Shown here: positions 47,805-58,523 of the stretch, piece after piece | Layout: each line of letters starts with the position of its first letter | How positions within the stretch are numbered: the stretch's first letter is position 1 | Assembly: GCF_023091745.1 (NCBI RefSeq) | Contig: NC_068922.1 | Span: 32,654,501 to 32,718,500 of the forward strand | Direction of reading: 5' to 3' | Source of the DNA: Budorcas taxicolor | Taxonomy: Eukaryota; Chordata; Mammalia; Artiodactyla; Bovidae | Length of the DNA: 64,000 nucleotides | Made by a program: the position numbers and the translations under genes | Notes under the pieces: model-generated | Database searches by the model: none | Seen by the model: the letters and a program-made list of their open reading frames with translations, nothing else | Told to the model about the DNA's origin: nothing

Positions 47805-48049
47805 AAAAGGCAAATATTTGTTACATTATACATATACACAATGATTATATTTTTTCTTTGCCTTTTTAACTCATTCTTTCAACATAATTTTTGAGTGCCA
47901 GGTACATCCTAAGCACTGTCCTGAGGGAAGGAATGAAAGTAATTATGTATTATTGCCAGTCTTCCTATCAGTTCACTGCCTGTTGGAAAAGTTTTCAGTC
48001 ATATCATCAAAACGCAATGTGATACGTGTTAGCAGGTTGGCACAAAGCA

Positions 48050-48220
48050 ATACTTGACCTCTATTAAGCATTTCCTATAGGCAGGCACCAAAATAAATAT
48101 TTTGCACGCTGATACACTTAGTCCTCATTTCCATTTTCCAGAAAAGAATACTTAGGGGCTCCGAGACATTAAGCCTTGTTACCCAAGGATCACACAGCTG
48201 GATTAAGAAGCCATGTTGGT
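48050..48220 (-). repeat. MIR SINE
   Basis: TTTCCATTTTCCAGAAAAGA and CCAAGGATCACACAGCTGGA are hallmarks of the MIR core in this orientation. Confidence 0.6.
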
Positions 48221-48419
48221 GCCTGGGAAGTGGGTGCCCTGAGGCAAACCTTCCTGGGTCTGGGGAAAGCAGAGGGGGCTGAAGAGGGCTTTAACAGGTT
48301 TCCTTTCTTAGGCTAAGTAAAGAAGTTGTCAAAATGAGAAATCTGTGCTTAGCGATTATGAAATGGCATTGGAACTGCTACCACATCACTGACAATCTGC
48401 CCTGAATCCCGACAAGTTC

Positions 48420-48772
48420 GTGTCACGTTTTAGACTCCGCGTGTAAGGGGTGTCACAGGGTATTTGTCTCTTTCTGACTTACCTCCCTGAGCATGGTACT
48501 CTCTGGGTCCATCCGTGTTGCTGCAAACGGCGTTATTCTCTTTCTGTGGCTGAGCAAGTACTCCATTGTGTATATGCACATCTTCTTTATCCGCTCACCT
48601 GTTGACAGACATTTAGGTTGTTTCCATGTGTTGGCTATTGTGAATAGTGCTGATGTGAATATAAGGGTGCATGTATCTTTTTGAATTACAGTTTTGTGTG
48701 AATATATGCCCAGGGATGGGATTGCTGGATCATATGGCAACTCTTTTTGGAAGAACCTCTATGCTGTTTTTC
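48420..48772 (-). mobile_element. L1 ORF2 3' fragment
   Basis: The minus strand from 48740 to 48453 reads degraded L1 ORF2 C-terminus (MPYDPAIPSLGIYSHKTVIQ, WKQPKCLSTGERIKK). Confidence 0.75.
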
Positions 48773-49622
48773 ATAGCATCAGCAGCAAGTTTAAATTCAG
48801 TAGGTGTAAGAGATTGGGATCTGGACAGATAAACAAGGCTTTTCAGTTTCAGAAATGAACATCAGCAGCACTGACATTTCTTTTTCGAAATAAAATTCTC
48901 AGCATGATGTACTCCGTCAAAGAAAAACCACTAGTATGGGCACATTTCTTTTGAAAGCAACATTTTGTACTTGGAAGTTAAAAGCATTTTCTTCAGAATT
49001 TATTGGTCATCTTTTTATAAGGTTTATTTACAAATATGTTGCATTGGGTTTCTAAAAAAATCTTTTTAAGTTTTTAAAGAATATCTCATTTTCCACCTTA
49101 ATTTAAAAAGTGTAAGGTATCTGTGTATCTGAGAATACTAGAATATATGCATATATACACACACGTCCATGATACATATATTAAGCTATTGACATAAATA
49201 GATATTATTTTTGGATATATAATATAATGGATTATTTTATGTTTATCTGTTACCCAGATTTAACAAGTATTACATTTATACTTTTTTTTTTTACTTTATT
49301 TTACTTTACAATACTGTATTGGTTTTGCCATACATTGACATGAATCCACCACGGGTGTATACAAGCTCCCAATCCTGAATCCCCCTCCCACCTCCCACCC
49401 CATATCATCTCTCTGGATCATCCTCATGCACCAGCCCCAAGCATCCTGTATCCTGTATCGAACATAGACTGGTGACTCGTTTCTTACATGATAGTATACA
49501 TGTTTCAATGCCATTCTCCCAAATCATCCCACCCTCTCCCTCTCCCTCAGAGTCCAAAAGTCCATTCTATACATCTGTGTCTCTTTTGCTGTCTCGCATA
49601 CAGGGTCATCATTACCATCTTT

Positions 49623-50753
49623 CTAAATTCCGTATATATGTGTCAGTATACTGTATTGGTGTTTTTCTTTCTGGCTTACTTCACTCTGTATAATCGGCTC
49701 CAGTTTCATCCATCTCGTTAGAACTGATTCAAATGTATTCTTTTTAATGGCTGAGTAATACTCCATTGTGTATATGTACCACAGCTTTCTTATCCATTCA
49801 TCTGCTGATGGACATCTAGGTTGTTTTCATGTCCTGGCTATTATAAACAGTGCTGCGATGAACATTGGGGTACATGTGTCTCTTTCAATTCTGGTTTCCT
49901 CGGTGTGTATGCCCAGCACTGGGATTGCTGGGTCATAAGGCAGCTCTATATGCAATTTTTTAAGGGATCTCCACACTGTTTTCTGTAGTGGCTGTACTAG
50001 TTTGCATTCCCACCAACAGTGTAGGAGGGTTCCCTTTTCTGCACACCCTCTCCAGCATTTATTGCCTGTAGACTTTTGGATCGCAGCCATTCTGACTGGC
50101 GTGAAATGGTACCTCATTGTGGTCTTGATTTGCATTTCTCTGATATTGAGCAATGTTGAGCATCTTTTCATGTGTTTGTTAGCCATCCGTATGTCTTCTT
50201 TGGAGAAATGCCTATTTAGTTCTTTGGCCCATTTTTTGATTGGGTCATTTATTTTTCTGGAGTTGAGCTGCGTAAGTTGCTTGTATATTTTTGAGATTAG
50301 TTGTTTGTCAGTTGCTTCATTTGCTATTGTTTTCTCCCATTCAGAAGGCTATCTTTTCACCTTACTTATAGTTTCCTTTGTTGTGCAGAAGCTTTTAATT
50401 TTAATTAGATCCCATTTGTTTATTTTTGCTTTTATTTCCAGTATTCTGGGAGGTGGATCATAGAGGATCCTGCTGTGATTAATGTCAGAGAGTGTTTTGC
50501 CTATGTTCTCCTCTAAGAGTTTTATAGTTTCTGGTCTTACGTTTAGATCGTTAATCCATTTTGAGTTTATTTTTGTGTGTGGTGTTAGAAAGTGATCTAG
50601 TTTCATTCTTTTACAAGTGGTTGACCAGTTTTCCCAGCACGACTTGTTAAAGAGATTGTCTTTACTCCATTGTATATTCTTGCCTCCTTTGTCGAAGATA
50701 AGGCGTCCATATGTGTGTGGATTTATCTCTGGGCTTTCTATTTTGTTCCATTG
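49623..50753 (-). pseudogene. L1 ORF2 C-terminal remnant
   Basis: From the U6 junction to the expected terminal stop (49623-49625) one frame reads L1 ORF2, including WSTTCKRMKLDHFLTPHTKI and GNKCWRGCAEKGTLLHCWWE (the cysteine-rich C-terminus). I find two nonsense changes in frame, at 50349-50351 and 49827-49829, and no frameshift. It has no endonuclease or reverse-transcriptase core. Confidence 0.85.
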
Positions 50754-50754
50754 A

Positions 50755-50861
50755 AAAAATATGGAACGCTTCACGAATCTGCGTGTCATCCTTGCGCAGG
50801 GGCCATGCTAATCTTCTCTGTATCATTCCAATTTTAGTATATGTGCTGCCGAAGCGAGCAC
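50755..50861 (-). pseudogene. U6 snRNA pseudogene, full length
   Basis: All 107 positions of U6, from GTGCTCGCTTCGGCAGCACA to the terminal T run. By memory it differs from mammalian U6 at two positions only (an A-T-G-A where U6 has ACGA, and GCAGATTC for GCAAATTC). It lacks the upstream element layout of a Pol III type 3 promoter: the flank is a target duplication and SINE sequence, and the TATAAA there lies only about 11 nt upstream rather than near -30. It is therefore not expected to be transcribed as a U6 gene. Confidence 0.93.
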
Positions 50862-50872
50862 TTACATTTATA

Positions 50873-50966
50873 TTCTTGCCTGGGAAAGCCCATGGACAGA
50901 GAAGCCTGGCCGGCTACAGTCCATGGGGTTGCAGAGTTGGACATGACTTGGCGACTAAACAACAAA
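50873..50966 (+). mobile_element. Bov-tA/Bov-A SINE fragment
   Basis: The 3' half only (TTCTTGCCTGGGAAAGCCCA to GGACATGACTTGGCGACTAA, then ACAACAA). TTACATTTATA lies before it and TTACATTCATA after it (50967-50977), an apparent older target duplication with one change. Confidence 0.75.
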
Positions 50967-51091
50967 TTACATTCATAATCATTTTTTTAAATAGTGCTCA
51001 AACTTCTAAAAAACAAGTTATTTTTAAGACATGGGACTCTTGTGACTGTGTGAATAGCTGTCATTAACTGATACACAGATGAAAATCTTTG

Positions 51092-51815
51092 TGATCAAAT
51101 TTCTTTTTTATGAAACTTAACTGACAGGTATACAACATGATTTGACACATGGATATACTGTGTAATGATCACAGAAAGATTACTTACAAGTTTACGTGGT
51201 TACAGATTTTCTTCTTGTGAGGAAAACTCTTAAGATCCACTCTCTTAGCAACTTTCAAATAGACAGTATCACTAACTCCAACTACATCCTTGGGACTTAA
51301 GTGTACTTTTGATCACCCTCTACCACCCCCTGTTATCTGTATCTATGAACTCGTTGTTTTTTTTTTCAGTTCCCCATTTCAGTAAGATTATATATTTGTC
51401 TCTTATTTCACTTGGCATAAAGCTGGTAAGGTCCATTAGTCTTGTTGCAAATGGCAGGATTGTGTGTGTGTGAGAGAGAGAGAGAGAGACTCATCTTATT
51501 CCACTGAGCGGTACTGCATACTAATTTTATATCCTGCAATTTAATTCATTTATGAGTTCTGACAGTCTTTTGGTGGAGTCTTTAGAGTTATATATATATA
51601 TATATATATCTCATCATGTCAGCTACAAGAGAGTTTTACTTCCTTTCCAATTTGTATGCCTTGGTTTCGTTTCCTGCCTACTTGCTCTGGTTACGTCTTT
51701 CAATACTATGTTGAAAGAAGTGGCGGGAGTGCGCATCCTTGTGTGGTTCCTAATCTCAGAGGAAAAGCTTCTAGCATTTCCACTGAGTATGATATCAGCT
51801 GTAAACTAATCAGAT
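51092..51815 (-). repeat. Old L1 fragment with simple repeats
   Basis: Ancient L1 text in reverse orientation (GTGCGCATCCTTGTGTGGTT and CATTTCCACTGAGTATGATA). It holds a GTGTGTGAGAGAGAG run (51462-51489) and a TA run (about 51589-51609). Confidence 0.55.
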
Positions 51816-52158
51816 TTCTTCATGGTTGTAGATTGGAACTTTACTACTGGTGATCAGTGGCTTGTGAAAACACAGAGCACAGAGAAGCAAGGTTATAATT
51901 GGAATAAAAAATTTAAGAAGCAAGAGGAGAGAGCAAATAACAGTATTAGTAATGTTTTAGAACACAGTTACAAAAGGAATGATTGAAGGAAATATATATG
52001 AACAGTATGCTGTAAGAAAGCCCAGGTACTTGTTACCTAGTTTCAACCATTTACTTTGAAGTTAACCCAAGATACTTATATTATCTGTAAATATTTCAGT
52101 ATGTATTTCTAAACAGTGGAGACTCCTTTTATTTAAACCATGCCATTATCATACCTCT

Positions 52159-52296
52159 TTTTTTTAATATTATTTATTTGGCTACACCAGGTTTTAGTTG
52201 CCACACTCAAGATCTAGTTCCCTGACCAGGGATCAAACCTGGACTCCTGCATTGGCAGCATGGAGTTTTATCACTGGACCACCTAGGAAGTCCCTA
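52159..52296 (-). mobile_element. CHR-type SINE
   Basis: T-run start, then TTGGCTACACCAGGTTTTAG, box B complement GGGATCAAACCTGGAC and an end at CCACCTAGGAAGTCCC. Confidence 0.78.
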
Positions 52297-53902
52297 TTGT
52301 ACCTTAATAATAACCCCCTGGTATCATCAGGTTGCCACTCAGCCATGTATCATTTCCCAGCTGTCATATACTAGATAGATACAAACACATACATTTTATA
52401 CACACACACACACACATATATATACACAAACATTTTATTCACTTCTGCATCATAAAATATATAAATTACTATTTGTTTGAATCAGGATCCAAATAAACTT
52501 CACACATTGTGATTGGTTCTTAGGTCCTTGAATCTCTTAATCCTGTTTTCCATATATCTTTTATCTCCTTGTAATTTTTTAAAGAAACTAGGTCAGTTAC
52601 CCTACTTATCCTGCAGGGTATTCAGAGACTGCATTTTGCTAATTACACTGGTGTAGTTTACACAACTGTCTGTTCTCTGTATTTCTTATAAACTGGTCTA
52701 TTGAGAAGCTTAATAGGTTTTTTTTCTTTTCGCAAAACTGTGTCATGAGTGGTAACGTGACCAAATATTATTTTAAAGCTCGTGTCACTAGTGGTTTGGG
52801 GCATTTTAAAGACATCCAGGTAAACAAAAGGACTCTTAGTGGTAAGAGGCAGATGACTAGTGGCTTGCCTTTTCTGGAATAATGCACAAGTTAAAATTGT
52901 CTCCAGGAGTCTTCTGCGTGGATGCAAATGCACAAGAGGAACTAAATGGTGTCCTGTAGGTCCAGGCATCTCGTTGGAGTGGCCCTTCATGACTGCAGTG
53001 GTCACTGCAAACTACATATTATCCTTTACAGAGCTGTGATATTTAGAAACGTAGTTCCTGGCTATCTAACTTTTATCTGAATCTCAAAATTTTAGTTATT
53101 CACATTAATTACATTTCAGGTATTCCATAGCAGTGATACAGTATATATCCATCATCAGAGAAAATATTCTAGAACAGCCCTTTTAACACTCAAGAGAGAC
53201 AATGGGAAATAGATGAACTGAATGAAAACACTTTGGCATTCAAGTAAATTTTGTTAATATTTTTCTGTAAGTCTGACAGATTATATATCTGAGGTGCTGC
53301 TTCCACTACATAACTGCCCTTTTAAAGCATGAATGTTACAGGACCGTCTTTTTGTTGGTGGAAAATACAAGAAGTGTGTTTCTGGCTAGGTTTGTCGTAG
53401 ACATTCTGAAAATCTGTTTCCTGCTATAGTTCAGCTTGCTCATAAACATCTCTAGACTCCATACCAAGAGCTGGCATGTAAACGCGGATAAGCCCGTGCA
53501 GTGACAGGAAGGCTGCTGATGGGTGCTAGGCTTGAGTGGTCAGAAACACACACAAGGAAGAGCTCTCTCCATGTTTCTATTTTACAACATTTTAATAAAA
53601 TGACTCCACGGAGTGACGTTTTAGAGCCCCCAAAACAAATAAGCACAGAGAGCCAAAAAGTTTGACTCTCATAGACATCGTGGTAAACTGGAAATAAATT
53701 CCATAACTGGTTGAGAGAGGAATTCCTAAATTCTCGAGGTGTTGTGAAGGAATGGCTCTTTGCAAACGATGCCTGTTATCAGCTCTCTTACCTGTAGACA
53801 TCAACCACAGCTCACCTGCCTGAGTAACCATTTTACTTTCTCTCAGTCTGGTCTGGAAATGCTGAACTTTTAAGTAATCAAGTTCTGCTTCACCTTTTAC
53901 AG

Positions 53903-54054
53903 CGGAAGTTCAGAGTGAAATCGAAAGGATTTTCGAACTTGCAAGAACACTGCAACTGGTGGTCCTTGATGCGGACACTATCAATCACCCAGCCCAGCTC
54001 AGTAAAACCTCTCTGGCCCCTATCATAGTGTATGTCAAGATTTCCTCTCCTAAG
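53903..54054 (+). CDS. CACNB2: CACNB2 exon 11: GK-like domain
   Basis: 152 nt: completes G|CG (Ala), then EVQSEIERIFELARTLQLVV, LDADTINHPAQLSKTSLAPI and IVYVKISSPK. The acceptor is CACCTTTTACAG and the donor GTAAGCAG. It contains the rest of the classical beta-interaction region. VVLDADTINHPAQL corresponds to the GK core strand and loop near the pocket that holds the channel's alpha-interaction helix. Very well conserved. Confidence 0.97.
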
Positions 54055-55815
54055 GTAAGCAGGGCTGTGACCGTTTGTTCCGCAGTGAAACTTTTCTAAA
54101 ATGTGTCCTCACAGTCTGCTTTCAGTTACAGACGGGCTGCTGCTTTACCCATCACTAAGGATTGAAGAGAGATGTGGTAGGTGAGAAGTGTTAAGATTCA
54201 TAGAAGCAGAGAGTGATGATAAGTTTCATGGCTGAGAACAGTGATTTCCAAAGTGTGGCCTGTGGATTCCTGGTGGGGGAGGCTTGGAGATACTTTCAGA
54301 GGGCCTAGAAGGCCAATTCCCTGATAATCCTCAGACATTCTCCTCCTCTTCCACTGGCCTGACCTCTGTACAGATGGTGCAAAAGAAGTGGTGGGAAATG
54401 TCTAAGCAGGAAGCAAGACCACAACAGCAATAGCAGCTGCTGCGTTCTTCCTCACCATGCACTTCCGGGTTATAAAGTTTCACTTAGTGTCCTAAGCAAA
54501 ATCCCATCTAGTGCCACTTTCTTAGTGGAGTTTGAAAACATTGGATGCATTAGTTCTGGGCATGTATTTTGATAGGAGATCCTTGCTCTTGTCTAGAGGC
54601 ATTACTAAAATATAAATCTATGTCCCAGACTAGGTCAGAATAAGGTGCAGATTTTTTTACTGGCAACCTTCAAGTTAGAACAGAAGATGCCTCTTTCGCC
54701 TATGATTTTAGATGGATTCTTGTGAAATGTCTGAGTATTAATACGTTAATTGTGCTAGGAATTAAGATTTTACGATCATTAACTCTTTCACAATTTCTGG
54801 TGTCCACACTAAAAATACAAAAACTGGTGATATTAGTTTTAAGAATGTATTTTATCTAAGCCAAAAATATCCTATTATTTGTTATTTTAATATTTAGTCA
54901 ATAAAATGTTATTGTGGTACTTTAAAAAAAAGTTCTGATGAAGTAGCAAAATTGTTTATTAAATTTTGACTCTTCAAAAAGGTGCTACAAGTATTTTTAA
55001 TATTCTACATAACAAAATGGGAGGTACACGTCAAGTTCTTCAGCTGCATACTCAAAGTCAGTTATTTGAGGACAAGTACTGGTGTGATTATTGGAGTCAT
55101 CCTTTATTGGAAAGAACAAATGACATGCCATTCAAATTTCAGGACAAATCAATGGAATTTAATAGAGTAGGGTTTCAGATGTCACATGGCAGCTAATCTT
55201 TAAAAAGCTACCACTTGTTTACTGTAGTATCAAAGAAAAAATATCCACAGTTATCTGAAAAGGTTACTAAAATACTCCTCCTCTTCTGAACTATGTATCT
55301 GGAAGAGGCTGGATTTTCTTCACGTATTTCAGAGTAATGTAATGTGGCAGATTAAATGTAGAAAGAGGAAACATTGGTTATCTTCTGTGAAGTCAGGCTG
55401 TAGAGAAATTTGCAAACAATTTAGCTATTTTTATTGAAATAAGTGATATTTGTTAACATGCAACAGGTTTATTCTTAAATGAATTTCACAGTTTTAATGT
55501 TTAGTATGTAAATATTCTAGTTCACATAAAAAGCTCTTGGGATTTCTCAACAGTTTTTAAAAACATAAATCATGAGCAATAAAGTTTGAGAAGTGCTAGC
55601 CTTAAAAAAAGGTTTAGAATAATCCCCATGCTGGTGGTTTTTGAAGCTTGCAACTGAGATGTATTAATTTTCCAGATCATCTTAAATATTCTATTTTCTT
55701 GCCCAGTAAATCATGAGTGCTGTATGAAAAAAGGTCCCAGAGAAAAGAGTGAATAATGAACCTTGTTGTCTACCTGAGTACAGACACTCCTGCTTAAAAA
55801 CCTCATCTTTTGCAG
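54055..55815 (+). other. CACNB2: Intron 11
   Basis: 1.76 kb with no transposon recognised. A 76-codon open frame at 54966-55196 has no recognisable relative. Confidence 0.75.
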
Positions 55816-55911
55816 GTTTTACAGAGGTTAATAAAGTCTCGAGGGAAATCTCAAGCGAAGCACCTCAATGTCCAGATGGTGGCGGCAGATAAGCTAGCTC
55901 AGTGTCCTCCA
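55816..55911 (+). CDS. CACNB2: CACNB2 exon 12: GK-like domain
   Basis: 32 codons in phase 0/0: [20 protein letters not shown] then [12 protein letters not shown]. The acceptor is CATCTTTTGCAG and the donor GTAAGTCT. It contributes helices of the GK fold; [14 protein letters not shown] is shared across beta paralogues. Confidence 0.97.
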
Positions 55912-56941
55912 GTAAGTCTCTCTGTTCAGTATAATCCACTTGAAGTCATCAGCCCCTCTTTCTGTTAACAAAAACCAGACACTAGGTAAACACTTGTCCA
56001 GAAGAGAACCCTCTCCATTAGCAGTGGGCTTCTTCCCAAAGTGGAGAACGGTCCACCTCTTGCCATGAGCACGTGTCTAGGTCATGGTCGTGGTCGTGGC
56101 TTGCAAACGGCTACAGTGTGTTCCGTGGGGATGTTGCTTTGTTAACATTTCCATAGTATCCTAAATGAAACACGACTGTTGTTTCAGAACTTTGGTCGGA
56201 AAGATCGATCTATTTGGGGTTGGTTTATTGTTCACTTCTAATCTGGGAGCAAGTTGCTGGCTCTTTATCACCATCTATGAAACTGATCTGAAACCATGTA
56301 GACAGCAATTTCCAAACCAGTCAGTAAGCAGATTCTGACACCTGAACCCATTCCTACCTTGAATCCATGTTGTGCATACTATGCTTTGGGACACTATGCT
56401 TCTGGGTTTTGTTTTGGCTTCTTTTTTTAATGAGAGGATAATTACAATGTTGTGTTAGTTTCCACTGTACAGCAAAGTGAACCAGCTATATGTACGCATA
56501 TGTTGCCTACCTGCTAGGTTGTTTTGGCTTCCTCATGTCCTTCCTTTGCCGCAGCTATTTCCAAGATTCAGCTTTTCACAGTCTCTATGTCGAAAACAGA
56601 CTTCGTCCTATACTGTTTGGCTTATAGTCTTATTTTCTTTTTTACATCTCTCTTCTAATGTAGGGTCAATTCCTTTTTTTCACTATTAGCAAATTTTCTA
56701 TCATGCCCTTAACAACTTATTACACCTGTCCACTTCCTAGTCATTGATACCAGTGATCCACGTGTGTCAGTCAACACTGACCCGAGGAGGACCGATGCTT
56801 GTAAGCTAACTCTAGAGGACAGTGTGTGGAGGAGTCAGGCAGCAAGAGCAGAGACCCGGGGGCTCCCTGCTTTCTCCTCTGAGGTGGCGGGGAGGTTGGG
56901 GGCTGGTGTCAGGGTGCCATCTGTAATGTCTGCCCCTGCAG
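55912..56941 (+). other. CACNB2: Intron 12
   Basis: 1.03 kb. A small L1 3' fragment in reverse orientation (about 56423-56500: ATTACAATGTTGTGTTAGTT) is the only repeat seen. GC content rises in the last 150 nt before exon 13. Confidence 0.75.
56423..56505 (-). mobile_element. L1 3' end fragment
   Basis: TTTTTTTAATGAGAGGATAA, then GTTGTGTTAGTTTCCACTGT, typical of the L1 3' terminus; under 100 bp. Confidence 0.6.
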
Positions 56942-57127
56942 GAGCTGTTTGATGTGATCCTGGATGAGAACCAGCTCGAGGATGCCTGTGAACACCTGGC
57001 CGACTACCTGGAGGCCTACTGGAAGGCCACCCACCCTCCCAGCAGCAGTCTCCCCAACCCCCTTCTCAGCCGCACTTTAGCCACCTCCACCCTGCCCGTC
57101 AGCCCCACGCTAGCCTCCAACTCACAG
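56942..57127 (+). CDS. CACNB2: CACNB2 exon 13: end of GK domain
   Basis: 62 codons in phase 0/0: ELFDVILDENQLEDACEHLA, DYLEAYWKATHPPSSSLPNP, LLSRTLATSTLPVSPTLASN, SQ. The acceptor is TGCCCCTGCAG and the donor GTAAGCGG. The first half closes the GK fold with the C-terminal helix containing DACEHLADYLEAYWKATHPP. The second half opens the disordered Ser/Thr/Pro-rich tail. GC-rich compared with the flanking introns. Confidence 0.97.
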
Positions 57128-58037
57128 GTAAGCGGAGCCCTCATCCATGCCCAGGGTGCCAATGCAGCATTTGTTCCCATCGGGCAGCTCTCTCCTGAGT
57201 GAGCTGTGTGCCTGTAAGAAAAGCAGTGTAAGCAGCATCCTGTGAATGTAGATCCCCTCTCCCCATATTCTTTTTTAATTGGTGTAGAGTTGCTTTACAG
57301 GGTTGTATGGGTTTCTTCCTACAAGGAAGTGGAACAGCTATATGTCTATCAGCTCTATCCCCTTCCTCTTGGACTGCCCTCCCACCATCCCCCTGTCTAG
57401 GTTACCACAGACCACTAACTCTATTAAGACAGGAAAAGAGGAGAAACTTTCTACAGGCTGGCAGCACAGACTGTGGACTCAAGACTGCCTGGGTTCAAAT
57501 TCCTCCCAGGCATCTAATGGCACCAACCTCATGGGGCTCTCCTAAGGGTTGCATCTCATGACCCTTCATAGATGAGCATGGAGGGTTGTATTAATAATTT
57601 AATATATGTGACTATCTTATGCTAGTGCTGGTCTCATTAAGTGCCATTTAAGCATCTGACTTTTTATCATTTTTTTTTTTCCTTAAGGCCAACATTCCCA
57701 GAATTTATCTTCCCACCTATATCTGAGCAGAGGTGTGGCTCAGTATATACCCATGTGTAGACAGATCTCAGGAATTTGTATCTGTATTTGAACCACAAGA
57801 GAACATATGAAAGAAATCCCTCCTTCCGTCATCTAAAAGAAAAAAATAAAAGTTACTCTGTTCAGAGTCTCTAAAAGGCTGAAATGAAATCTAACCCAGC
57901 TTGCTTGCTTAATTCTTTTGGTAACATCCAGTAGCATTTACATTACACTGGACGTGATGTTAATTTGTAAGGGACTGGACTTAAAAGGACTTCCCTTTGT
58001 GACGAGGGTTCTACTGCATTTGCTCCTCTGTCTCCAG
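57128..58037 (+). other. CACNB2: Intron 13
   Basis: 910 nt with one reverse L1 fragment (about 57268-57415). The remainder, including a T-run at 57668, has nothing recognisable. Confidence 0.8.
57268..57415 (-). mobile_element. L1 3' end fragment
   Basis: TTCTTTTTTAATTGGTGTAG, TTGCTTTACAGGGTTGTATG and a degraded L1 3' UTR. The two overlapping open frames here are accidental. Confidence 0.6.
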
Positions 58038-58523
58038 AGTTCTCAAGGGGATCAGAGGATGGATCGCGGGGCTCCGGCCCGCTCTGCTTCCCAAGCTGAA
58101 GAAGAACCTTGCCCAGAACCGGTCAAGAAAGCCCAGCATCGTTCCTCCACCCAGCACCACAACCATCGCAGTGGCACCAGCCGAGGCCTCTCCAGGCAAG
58201 AGACCCTGGACTCGGAGACGCAGGAGAGTCGCGACTCCGCCTACGTGGAGCCCAAGGAAGAGTACTCGCACGAACACGCAGACCACTATGCCCCCCACCG
58301 TGACCACAACCACCGAGAGGAGCCCCACGGGGGTGGTGAGCACAGACACAGAGAGACGCGGCACCGCTCCAGGGACCCGGACCGAGAGCAGGACCACGAG
58401 TGCCACAGGCAGCGGAGCCGCCACAAATCCAAGGATCGCTACTGTGACAAGGATGGGGAAGGGGCGTCCCGCAGACGGAACGAAGCTGCGGACTGGAACA
58501 GGGATGTTTACATCCGCCAATGA
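58038..58523 (+). CDS. CACNB2: CACNB2 exon 14: C-terminal tail and stop
   Basis: 161 codons plus TGA at 58521-58523. The acceptor is GTCTCCAG. It starts SSQGDQRMDRGAPARSASQA and ends KDRYCDKDGEGASRRRNEAA then DWNRDVYIRQ. The tail is low-complexity: His/Arg/Asp-rich (DHYAPHRDHNHREEPHGGGE) with RS-like steps (RHRETRHRSRDPDREQDH), probably disordered. In CACNB2 this region serves regulatory contacts, not channel binding. It is GC-rich, so long open frames appear in the other frames and antisense (202 codons); these are shadows. Relative to the human tail as I remember it, the first residue and several basic positions differ. Confidence 0.96.
   Translation, partial: SSQGDQRMDRGAPARSASQAEEEPCPEPVKKAQHRSSTQHHNHRSGTSRGLSRQETLDSETQESRDSAYVEPKEEYSHEHADHYAPHRDHNHREEPHGGGEHRHRETRHRSRDPDREQDHECHRQRSRHKSKDRYCDKDGEGASRRRNEAADWNRDVYIRQ

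Larger units (their letters stand above)
49281..50861 (-). mobile_element. U6-L1 chimeric retroposon
   Basis: One 1,581-bp insertion on the minus strand: a complete U6 snRNA copy (50755-50861) fused directly to a 5'-truncated L1 3' end with a poly-A tail (poly-T at 49282-49292 on the + strand). An 11-bp duplication TTACATTTATA at 49270-49280 and 50862-50872 brackets both parts together. The junction at about 50754 carries no extra bases that I can see. Template switching of the L1 reverse transcriptase from L1 RNA to U6 RNA is the known way such chimeras form. Confidence 0.92.
36387..53902 (+). other. CACNB2: Intron 10 (17.5 kb)
   Basis: The largest intron in the window and a sink for young insertions: L1 with nested LTR (37234), a U6-L1 chimera (49281), BovB (45163), CHR and Bov-tA/Bov-A SINEs, L1 tails, MER5A and MIR. 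Stretches with nothing recognisable include 36400-37220, 39430-39840, 41410-42030, 42910-43580, 44060-45150 and 52300-53900. Confidence 0.8.

Noticed and set aside
50755..50861. Functional U6 snRNA gene
   Set aside because: Full length but fused to L1, bracketed by a target duplication, and without a correctly spaced TATA and proximal element upstream.
54966..55196. 76-codon open frame in intron 11
   Set aside because: No recognisable product, no splice context and no coding signal visible by eye.
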